A DNA stretch of 9,596 nucleotides. Source: Bdellovibrionales bacterium. Lineage in GTDB: Bacteria; Bdellovibrionota; Bacteriovoracia; Bacteriovoracales; Bacteriovoracaceae. Shown here piece by piece: positions 1-5,921 of the stretch; the first letter of the stretch is position 1, and every line of letters starts with the position of its first letter. The notes below the pieces were generated by a model that was not told where the DNA came from, ran no database searches, and saw only the letters and a program-made list of their open reading frames with translations. The stretch covers positions 1 through 9,596 of the forward strand of contig DAOVTR010000036.1 of NCBI GenBank assembly GCA_030633015.1. The letters run 5' to 3'. A program made the position numbers and the translations under genes.

Positions 1-715
1 AAAGACAAACACCATCAATTCCTGCTTCGATTGCTGCTTTATATTGACTCTCACCAACACCTGCTCTCGCATGTGAGTGCATCCATAAAGTCATATCTTT
101 ACCAACAAGTGCTCTTGCTTGTTTTACTGTTTCATAAACTTTATTTGGATGAGAAGTTCCTGATGCATCTTTAAAACAGATTGAATCAAATGGAAGACCT
201 GAATCCATTATATCTTTTAAAGTTTTAATATAAAAAGCAGCATCATGGGCCCCTTCACAACCTGGTGGAAGTTCCATCAAAGTTACACAAACTTGATGAT
301 GAAGACCTGCATCCGTAATACACTTTGCAGAATATTCTAGATTTCTATAATCATTTAAAGCATCAAAATTTCTAATATGAGTCATCCCATGCTTTTTAAA
401 CATTTTTGCATGAAGCTCAATCATATCTTTAGGTTGCTGAGATAAAGCAACTACATTTATTCCTCTTGCTAATGTTTGCAAGTGAGCATCTGGACCTGCA
501 GCTTTTCTAAAAGCGTCCATCATATCAAATGGGGACTCTCCACAATATAAAGGTATACTTTGAAATCTAGCACCTCCACCAGCTTCAAAATATTGAATTC
601 CTGCTGCAGCGGCAGCTTCAACTGCTGGTATAAAATCTTTGGTTAAAACTCTCGCTCCAAAGTAGGATTGAAAACCGTCTCTAAAAGAAGTATCCATAAA
701 TCTAATTTTTTTCAT
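1..715 (-). CDS. oadA: Biotin-dependent carboxyltransferase, oxaloacetate decarboxylase alpha subunit-like (3' part outside window)
   Basis: The first 238 residues are visible; the gene runs off the left edge, so any biotin-carrier domain is not seen. The visible part is the TIM-barrel carboxyltransferase domain shared by oxaloacetate decarboxylase alpha, pyruvate carboxylase and related enzymes, which moves a carboxyl group between an oxo-acid and biotin. Seen: MDTSFRDGFQS near the N-terminus (Asp13), FDALND at 117-122, FKDASG with Lys182, and MHSHARAG with His213 and His215. Asp13, Lys182, His213 and His215 line up with the metal ligands and carboxylated lysine known for OadA. The usual RDAHQS is RDGFQS here and the usual HATSG-type motif is HARAG, so this is a divergent branch and the substrate is not certain. 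The ATG at 715 is preceded by AAGGAAG (722-728). The gene lies 47 bp downstream of an OadG-like gene, which favours a Na+-pumping decarboxylase over a soluble pyruvate carboxylase. Confidence 0.85.
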   Translation of the reverse strand, partial: MKKIRFMDTSFRDGFQSYFGARVLTKDFIPAVEAAAAAGIQYFEAGGGARFQSIPLYCGESPFDMMDAFRKAAGPDAHLQTLARGINVVALSQQPKDMIELHAKMFKKHGMTHIRNFDALNDYRNLEYSAKCITDAGLHHQVCVTLMELPPGCEGAHDAAFYIKTLKDIMDSGLPFDSICFKDASGTSHPNKVYETVKQARALVGKDMTLWMHSHARAGVGESQYKAAIEAGIDGVCL

Positions 716-762
716 TTTCCGCTTCCTTTTTTTAATTTATTACTAACTGTTATAAATATTTG

Positions 763-990
763 TTAAATCTTATTGCTTCTATACGCTTGAATGGCCGCCG
801 TGATTACTGCCACCAATTTACCCTTGTCAGGGCCTGAACTGGCATCTTCTCTTTCCATTTCTAATATCTCTTTCTCTGTTAACGGCTTCAGAAGTACCGA
901 AGCAAAACTAATAAATACTACTAGCAAACAAAGAAAAACAAATACAACCCCCATTCCGAGAGCTGTTAATTTTAAACCTTCAAATATCAT
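763..990 (-). CDS. oadG: Oxaloacetate decarboxylase gamma subunit-like small membrane protein (OadG family)
   Basis: This 75-residue protein has the OadG layout: one N-terminal membrane helix (about residues 9-34, LGMGVVFVFLCLLVVFISFA), a charged linker (about 36-60, LTEKEILEMERED) and a C-terminal VAVITAAIQAYR segment typical of the family tail. In characterised Na+-translocating decarboxylases the gamma subunit anchors and assembles the alpha carboxyltransferase with the membrane beta pump. Length is in the normal small range for the family. The ATG at 990 follows TAAGGA (997-1002) with good spacing. The upstream gap (991-1082) is AT-rich and begins just after the nifJ terminator, so this gene should have its own promoter. 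Only a weak -10-like CATAAT (complement of 1020-1025) with no convincing -35 is visible. It probably forms an operon with the alpha-like gene that starts 47 bp downstream; a beta subunit gene is not in the window. Confidence 0.85.
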   Translation of the reverse strand: MIFEGLKLTALGMGVVFVFLCLLVVFISFASVLLKPLTEKEILEMEREDASSGPDKGKLVAVITAAIQAYRSNKI

Positions 991-1082
991 AAATAATCCT
1001 TAAGAATCGAGCAGTTGTAATTATGAAATTAATCAAAAATATCTTATGCGATTTTATTTATTATTAAAAGAAAAATTTATTT

Positions 1083-1113
1083 AAAAAAATGACCCACCGT
1101 GAAGATGGGTCAT
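1083..1113 (-). terminator. Intrinsic terminator of the pyruvate:ferredoxin oxidoreductase gene
   Basis: Read on the minus strand, an 8-bp perfect stem ATGACCCA / TGGGTCAT (1106-1113 pairing with 1089-1096, 9-nt loop) runs straight into a run of seven T (1083-1089). It begins 20 nt after the TAG stop at 1134-1136. There is no T-run on the other side, so it works only for minus-strand transcripts. It separates the nifJ unit from the oadG-oadA unit. Confidence 0.88.
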
Positions 1114-1133
1114 GACTGTGCGTATAATTTTAT

Positions 1134-4100
1134 CTATTTTTCGCTATAATCCATTTCAGCAAGCCTTCTATAGTTATGATATCTCCACTTAGCGTCATCT
1201 AGAGATCGAGCAAATAGTTTTTCCGCATTTTCAGGAAAACTTTTTTTCAATGAAGAGAACCTAACCTCTCCTTCAATAAATGGGACAAACTTTTCGAAAT
1301 TAGGTGCCTTAGAATCCAACACAAATGGATTTTTGCCCTCATTTTCCAACAGTGGGTTGTATCTAAAAAGATGCCAGTATCCACTTTCAACTGCAAGCTT
1401 CTCTTCAAGCATAGTATTGGCAAGGCCTCCATCTTTTATTCCATGAGCAATACATGGAGAATAAGCAATAATAAGTGACGGCCCCGGATAACTTTCCGCC
1501 TCTTGAATAACTTTCATAAAATGGGCCTGATTTGATCCCATTGCGACCTGAGCAACATAAACATATCCATAAGTCATACACATTCTACCAAGATCTTTTT
1601 TTCTTATGGGTTTCCCTGATGCTGCAAATTTTGCAACAGATGCCGTAACTGATGCCTTAGAAGATTGGCCACCAGTATTCGAATAAACTTCCGTATCAAG
1701 TACCAACATATTCAGATCAATGCCTAGTGCAACAACATGATCAAGACCACCATATCCAATATCATATGCCCAGCCGTCACCACCGATAATCCATACGGAT
1801 TTTTTAATCAAATAATTTTTAAATTCTAAAATCTCTTTTGAAAGTTGTGATTTCTCTTTTTCAAGAAGAGAAACTAATTTTGCAGAAGCATCTTTCGACT
1901 CCTCTCCTAAATCTTTATTTTCAAGCCAATTAGTTATTCCATCTTTAAGCTCTGCGGATACAGATTCAAGATTTTTAGTCAGTTTTTCAGCAAGATCACC
2001 TCTTATTTTTTCAACTCCAATTGCCATTCCTCCACCGTACTCTGCATTATCTTCAAAAAGAGAGTTTGCCCAAGCAGGACCTTTCCCTTCAGAGTTTTTA
2101 CAGTAAGGAGTAGAGGGGGCTGAAGCTCCATAAATGGATGAACAACCAGTAGCATTGGCCACCATCATTCTATCACCAAACAGTTGAGTAATAATTTTAA
2201 TATATGGTGTCTCTCCACAACCAGAACATGCTCCTGAGAACTCAAAAAGTGGTTGTGCAAATTGACTCCCTTTAACCGTTCCCTTTTTTACAATATTATC
2301 TTTATAAGTGACACTTGTTGCGAGATAGTCCCAATTTTCGACTTCTCCCATCTGACCTTCTAGTGGTTTCATTACTAGAGATTTTTCTTTTGATGGGCAA
2401 ACATTTGCACAAATTCCACACCCAGTACAATCTAACGGCGTTACTTGAATCCTATACTTAAGACCATCCATCCCCTTACCTGCAGACTTAATAGTTTTCA
2501 TTGACGTAGGAGCTGCATTTTGCTCTTTTTCATCAAGTAAAAATGGCCTGATGGCCGCATGAGGACAAACATAAGCACACTGGTTACATTGAATACAATT
2601 TTCACTGATCCACTCAGGTACAGTTATGGCTATTCCCCTTTTTTCATGGGCCGTAGATCCATTAGGAAATGTTCCATCCATATGATCTTTTGCAAAAGCA
2701 CTAACAGGAAGATCATCTCCATTAAGACAATTCATTGGAGAAGCTACGTTAGTTAAAAACTCCGCAAGACCTTTTTCAGTCTTATCAGTAATTCCCGCAA
2801 CTGAGCTACAATTTTTCGCATCAAGAACAATATTTTTCCACTCAGTTGGAACCTCAACTTGCACCAACTGCTGACTCCCTAAATCAACAGCTTCATTATT
2901 CATCTTAACGATAGTTTCACCTTTCGATTGATAAGATTTTACAATCGCATCTTTCATAAAGTTTTCTGCTTGTTCGTAAGGAATTACTTTCGATAATTTA
3001 AAAAAAGCTGACTGCATAATAGTATTAGTACGACGACCCAATCCAATATCATCTGCAATTTTAGTTGCATTAATAATATAAAATTTGACACTGTTTTCTG
3101 CCAGCTGCTTTTTAACTTCATCTGGAAGTTTACCAACAACCTCTTCTTTATCCCAAATACTATTTAATAAAAATGTTCCTCCATTTTTAATTCCTCGTAA
3201 CATGTCATACAAGCCTAGATATGCAGCAGTAGAACAGGAAACAAAGTGAGGATTGTTTACGAGATAAGTTGATTTTATCGGAGAAGTTCCAAATCTCAAA
3301 TGAGAAACGGTAGACCCTCCAGATTTTTTAGAATCATATGCAAAGTATCCTTGCGCATACATATCAGTATTATCACCAATTATTTTAATAGAGTTTTTAT
3401 TGGCGCCAACTGTTCCATCTGATCCCAAACCAAAAAATTTACATTCAACAGTTCCCTTTGGCACGGTATCAACAAATTTCCCAAGAGGAAGAGAGGTAAA
3501 ACTAACATCATCCACAATACCAATTGTGAAATTATTCTTAACTTCATTTTGCTTAAGATTTTCGTAAACAGAAATAATCTGAGAAGGCCCTGTATCTTTA
3601 GATGAAAGACCATATCGTCCACCTACAATTACTGGAGGATTCTCCCTATCTAGAAGCACATTTCTTATATCTAAATACAGAGGCTCTCCATTAGAACCTG
3701 GCTCTTTTGCCCTATCTAATACTGCTATCTTTTTTACTGTCGAAGGCAAAACATCTAGCAGATATTTTGGAGAAAATGGTCTATAAAGATGAACACATAT
3801 AAGTCCTACTTTTTCTCCATGATCTACAAGATAATCTACCGTTTCCTTAATAGTCTCAGTTACTGATCCCATTGCAACAATAACATTTTCAGCATCAGGT
3901 GCGCCAAAATAATTAAAAGGTTTATAATTTAAACCGGTAAGTTTATTAAGCTCTTGCATATAATCATTAACGGTGTCAGGAAGCTGGTCATAGGTATGAT
4001 TAATTGTCTCTCTTGCTTGAAAATAAATATCAGGATTTTGAGCAGTACCTCTGGTTACTGGATTTTCTGGATTAAGAGCATTATGCCTAAATTTCATAAG

Positions 4101-4697
4101 CGCTTTTTGATCAATTAGTTTTTCTAATTCTCCGTAATCAAGCGCATCAATTTTTTGAATTTCATGGGATGTTCTAAATCCATCAAAAAAATGTAAGAAA
4201 GGCATTGATGATTTTATGGCAGCCAAATGAGCAACGGCCCCTAGATCCATAACCTGTTGAACACTTCCAGATGCTAAAAGTGCAACCCCAGTTGGTCTTG
4301 CTGCATAAACATCTGAATGTTCCCCAAAAATAGAAAGTGCGTGAGTTGCAATTTGCCTCGCAGAGACATGAAAAACTCCTGGAAGCTGCTCACCGGCCAT
4401 TTTATACATATTTGGTAACATCAAAAGAAGCCCTTGTGATGCTGTATAAGTTGAAGAGAGTGCCCCCGCTTGCAATGCCCCGTGCATGGCTCCTGAAGCT
4501 CCACCTTCAGATTGCATTTCTACAACCTTAACTTCATGTCCAAAAACATTTTTCTTCCCATTAGCTGCCCATTCATCGACATGCTCTGCCATATCAGAAG
4601 AAGGGGTAATTGGGTAAATTGCTGCAGTCTCTGTAAATGCATAGGACACATATGCCGCAGCACTATTTCCATCCATTGTCATTTTTGTTGTGGTCAT
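1134..4697 (-). CDS. nifJ: Pyruvate:ferredoxin (flavodoxin) oxidoreductase, single-chain
   Basis: This 1187-residue enzyme oxidatively decarboxylates pyruvate with CoA to acetyl-CoA and CO2, passing electrons to ferredoxin or flavodoxin. Numbered from the ATG at 4697: PITPSS with Thr31, VEMQSEGG with Glu64 and SARQ with Arg114 fall at the positions known for the TPP/pyruvate-binding residues of the Desulfovibrio enzyme. The middle domains (about 260-630) follow. A two-cluster ferredoxin insert has Cys701/704/707/711 and Cys757/760/763/767. The C-terminal TPP domain carries the proximal [4Fe-4S] cysteines 824, 827, 852 and 1082 and the GGDGWAYDIG motif (about 972-981). All key residues are present and length is normal. 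It ends without the extra C-terminal domain of the oxygen-stable Desulfovibrio enzyme. A TTG at 4712 would add five residues, but the Shine-Dalgarno GGAGG lies inside that extension, so the ATG is preferred. Monocistronic: own promoter region upstream, terminator downstream. Confidence 0.97.
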   Translation of the reverse strand: MTTTKMTMDGNSAAAYVSYAFTETAAIYPITPSSDMAEHVDEWAANGKKNVFGHEVKVVEMQSEGGASGAMHGALQAGALSSTYTASQGLLLMLPNMYKMAGEQLPGVFHVSARQIATHALSIFGEHSDVYAARPTGVALLASGSVQQVMDLGAVAHLAAIKSSMPFLHFFDGFRTSHEIQKIDALDYGELEKLIDQKALMKFRHNALNPENPVTRGTAQNPDIYFQARETINHTYDQLPDTVNDYMQELNKLTGLNYKPFNYFGAPDAENVIVAMGSVTETIKETVDYLVDHGEKVGLICVHLYRPFSPKYLLDVLPSTVKKIAVLDRAKEPGSNGEPLYLDIRNVLLDRENPPVIVGGRYGLSSKDTGPSQIISVYENLKQNEVKNNFTIGIVDDVSFTSLPLGKFVDTVPKGTVECKFFGLGSDGTVGANKNSIKIIGDNTDMYAQGYFAYDSKKSGGSTVSHLRFGTSPIKSTYLVNNPHFVSCSTAAYLGLYDMLRGIKNGGTFLLNSIWDKEEVVGKLPDEVKKQLAENSVKFYIINATKIADDIGLGRRTNTIMQSAFFKLSKVIPYEQAENFMKDAIVKSYQSKGETIVKMNNEAVDLGSQQLVQVEVPTEWKNIVLDAKNCSSVAGITDKTEKGLAEFLTNVASPMNCLNGDDLPVSAFAKDHMDGTFPNGSTAHEKRGIAITVPEWISENCIQCNQCAYVCPHAAIRPFLLDEKEQNAAPTSMKTIKSAGKGMDGLKYRIQVTPLDCTGCGICANVCPSKEKSLVMKPLEGQMGEVENWDYLATSVTYKDNIVKKGTVKGSQFAQPLFEFSGACSGCGETPYIKIITQLFGDRMMVANATGCSSIYGASAPSTPYCKNSEGKGPAWANSLFEDNAEYGGGMAIGVEKIRGDLAEKLTKNLESVSAELKDGITNWLENKDLGEESKDASAKLVSLLEKEKSQLSKEILEFKNYLIKKSVWIIGGDGWAYDIGYGGLDHVVALGIDLNMLVLDTEVYSNTGGQSSKASVTASVAKFAASGKPIRKKDLGRMCMTYGYVYVAQVAMGSNQAHFMKVIQEAESYPGPSLIIAYSPCIAHGIKDGGLANTMLEEKLAVESGYWHLFRYNPLLENEGKNPFVLDSKAPNFEKFVPFIEGEVRFSSLKKSFPENAEKLFARSLDDAKWRYHNYRRLAEMDYSEK

Positions 4698-4705
4698 GAA
4701 AAAAA

Positions 4706-4710
4706 CCTCC
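4706..4710 (-). promoter_or_regulatory. Shine-Dalgarno that sets the nifJ start
   Basis: GGAGG (minus strand) lies 8 nt before the ATG at 4697, separated by TTTTTTTC. It overlaps the codons that follow the upstream in-frame TTG (4710-4712), which excludes that TTG as the likely start. Confidence 0.85.
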
Positions 4711-4714
4711 AAAA

Positions 4715-4737
4715 ATTCTAGGGCCCTGCTCTAGAAT
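4715..4737 (-). repeat. Perfect inverted repeat in the nifJ leader (operator or mRNA hairpin)
   Basis: Two perfect 7-nt arms, ATTCTAG and CTAGAAT, flank a 9-nt GC-rich centre. The element ends four bases before the GGAGG and, if the promoter call at 4742-4768 is right, covers about +1 to +20 of the transcript. It could be a repressor operator overlapping the start site or a 5' hairpin. Four to five T follow it on the minus strand, so a weak terminator or attenuator is also possible. The repeat is seen directly; the role is inferred. Confidence 0.55.
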
Positions 4738-4741
4738 AATT

Positions 4742-4768
4742 AATATATTAAACCTTAAATTATTTCAA
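4742..4768 (-). promoter_or_regulatory. Candidate sigma70-type promoter of nifJ
   Basis: On the minus strand TTGAAA (4763-4768, one mismatch to TTGACA) and TATATT (4742-4747, one mismatch to TATAAT) are 15 bp apart, a short but usable spacing. The predicted start near 4735 gives a leader of about 38 nt. AT-rich sequence upstream could act as an UP element. The region is so AT-rich that chance matches are likely, hence the modest confidence. Confidence 0.4.
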
Positions 4769-4795
4769 TAATCGAGTCCGATACTACACCTTTTA

Positions 4796-4819
4796 TCTGA
4801 TTTGTTAATAGAAATCAGA
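4796..4819. repeat. 24-bp perfect dyad upstream of the nifJ promoter
   Basis: TCTGATTT and AAATCAGA are perfect 8-nt arms around an 8-nt spacer. Neither strand has a T-run directly after it, so it does not look like a terminator for the gene ending at 4893. Its centre is about 72 bp upstream of the predicted nifJ start, a position used by many activators. The spacing does not fit the FNR consensus (TTGAT-N4-ATCAA) or CRP (TGTGA-N6-TCACA), so the binding protein, if any, is unknown. Confidence 0.45.
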
Positions 4820-4892
4820 CAAATTTATTAAAAAATAATTTACAATTTTTAACAGAAATTCTTGACTAAATCACAGCGTAAGTAATTTTGAT

Positions 4893-5666
4893 TTACTTCA
4901 AACCAACAACAAATGCACCTTTTGAAAAAAGCTTAAGATTGTTAATAAGTAGATAATTTTGAGCACTTTTATATGATAAAAATTGGCCTAATCTGACTCG
5001 ATACCACTTTCCCTTATCCTTTAAATAGGCACTCTCTAGCCTAGTTTTGATACCTTCCAAAACTAAGATAAGCTGCAAGTGCTTAGCATCTTTAAGCTTT
5101 TTAAATGCTCCCAACTGTATTGAATATTTTGTCTTCTTTTGAGCTCTGGTTTTTAAAACAGGCCACCACCTGTTAACAATTTTGGATTTTATATTACGAC
5201 TGCTGCAGTTACTATAATGTGGAATTGTTAAAAGTATTCCAGTTTCAATTTTCTCAGTTTTTATCTTTTCCATATTTTTATAAATCTGTTTCCAACAACG
5301 ATGGGTCCCATAATATTTATAAGAGAGATTCATAAGAGTATCTCCAGATACCACCTCATGAATAACCCTACCGTGTACATTAAAACTTATTATAAATAGA
5401 AAAATAGAAAATTTAATATACCCCTTGAGTGTATGCCAAACAGATCGTTTTTTAAAAATTCTTATCCAGGCCCTATCTTTCTTTTTTTTCACTTCTTTTA
5501 AAGTTCCCTCTTTGCAAAGTAACTTAAGTTGAAATTTTAAATCTTCTAAAGTTATATCTGAATGTTCAATAAATTTTTCCTCGTCAAATTGCATGATAAT
5601 CTGCTCTAAAGTCAATGCTTCATAAAATGATAAGGTAATCAATATCTGATGTTTTAATTCTTCCAC
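4893..5666 (-). CDS. Membrane-anchored LysM-SPOR protein with N-terminal winged-helix-like domain
   Basis: This 257-residue protein has four parts. Residues 1-72 are predicted helices followed by a basic beta-rich wing (KKKKDRAWIRIF), which resembles a winged helix; this is inferred from pattern only. Residues about 84-97 (IKFSIFLFIISFNV) are one membrane segment preceded by basic residues, which would leave the N-terminus in the cytoplasm. Residues about 102-149 are a LysM domain (HEVVSGDTLMNLSYKYYG, W125, TIP end) that binds peptidoglycan. Residues about 180-256 are a SPOR domain (YSIQLGAF and YRVRLGQF pair) that binds denuded septal glycan. The start is the GTG at 5664-5666: it is the first possible start after an in-frame TAG, yet it has no visible Shine-Dalgarno, so the true start may be further in, for example the ATG of Met25. 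The gap to the preceding gene remnant is 39 bp. The exact function is unknown; a role in envelope or septal peptidoglycan is likely. Confidence 0.8.
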   Translation of the reverse strand: MEELKHQILITLSFYEALTLEQIIMQFDEEKFIEHSDITLEDLKFQLKLLCKEGTLKEVKKKKDRAWIRIFKKRSVWHTLKGYIKFSIFLFIISFNVHGRVIHEVVSGDTLMNLSYKYYGTHRCWKQIYKNMEKIKTEKIETGILLTIPHYSNCSSRNIKSKIVNRWWPVLKTRAQKKTKYSIQLGAFKKLKDAKHLQLILVLEGIKTRLESAYLKDKGKWYRVRLGQFLSYKSAQNYLLINNLKLFSKGAFVVGLK

Positions 5667-5684
5667 AAACTAATATTAACAATT

Positions 5685-5702
5685 AAAAAATGTATCGTAC
5701 AT
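5685..5702 (-). terminator. Weak hairpin plus T-run after the old end of the RCC1 gene
   Basis: On the minus strand ATGTA-CGA-TACAT (5690-5702) is followed by six T (5685-5690). The stem is only 5 bp and AT-rich, so termination would be weak. It lies a few bases after the TAG at 5706-5708 that ends the out-of-gene seventh RCC1 blade, which fits that TAG being the ancestral stop of the lipoprotein gene. Confidence 0.3.
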
Positions 5703-5705
5703 AGT

Positions 5706-5921
5706 CTAAAGATTTATTAAGACTGAGCTTGAAACTTGATCTTCGTTTTCATCATCGCCAAATATAGTATTAATTTCTGAAGATATCCCTAATTGACCTG
5801 AGGAGTTATTTCCCCAACACCGAATTGAATGATCTGAAAAAAGCACACATGTATGCTCTATCCCTGCTTCCATAGAAAATATTTCTCCTGGTACTCGATA
5901 ATTGATTTAAGTATGCTCTAC
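5706..5921 (-). pseudogene. Cut-off seventh RCC1 blade of the upstream lipoprotein
   Basis: This is the in-frame continuation of the large lipoprotein gene after its TGA (5922-5924). A second in-frame stop, TAA, follows at 5907-5909; after it the frame stays open to TAG at 5706-5708. The translation contains INYRVPGEIFSMEAG, then EHTC, nine residues, CWGNNSSGQLG, which is a full RCC1 blade core with the same Cys spacing as blades 1-5. The distance from the Cys of blade six to the Cys of this blade is 63 codons counting the stops, within the range of the other blades. An ATG at 5873 could begin a 55-residue peptide, but no Shine-Dalgarno is evident and such a fragment would be a lone blade, so I treat it as a remnant. 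Two nonsense substitutions, or a pair of compensating one-base indels in the short A-runs at 5925-5927 and 5906-5908, would explain the break. Confidence 0.75.

Noticed and set aside
791..1003. Plus-strand open frames opposite oadG and inside the nifJ and lipoprotein genes
   Set aside because: They lie antisense to clear genes, have no recognisable protein features and no ribosome-binding sites I can see.
1020..1025. CATAAT on the minus strand as a -10 box for oadG
   Set aside because: No acceptable -35 lies 16-18 bp upstream and the gap is so AT-rich that such a match is expected by chance.
4710..4712. TTG as the start of nifJ
   Set aside because: The GGAGG ribosome-binding site would lie inside the coding extension, and family members begin near the ATG at 4697.
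4880..4898. AAGTAA/TTACTT hairpin at the end of the LysM-SPOR gene as a terminator
   Set aside because: Six AT pairs overlapping the stop codon with no following T-run; too weak to call.
5706..5873. Separate 55-residue gene starting at the ATG at 5873
   Set aside because: It is an in-frame piece of the RCC1 repeat region with no evident Shine-Dalgarno and no complete fold of its own.
5851..5920. Exact 10-bp direct repeat gtatgctcta at 5851-5860 and 5911-5920, near the stops in the RCC1 gene, as a duplication scar
   Set aside because: Both copies encode EHT. Removing one unit would make the blade spacing too short (about 43 residues), so a duplication is not supported; chance or repeat-family similarity is enough.
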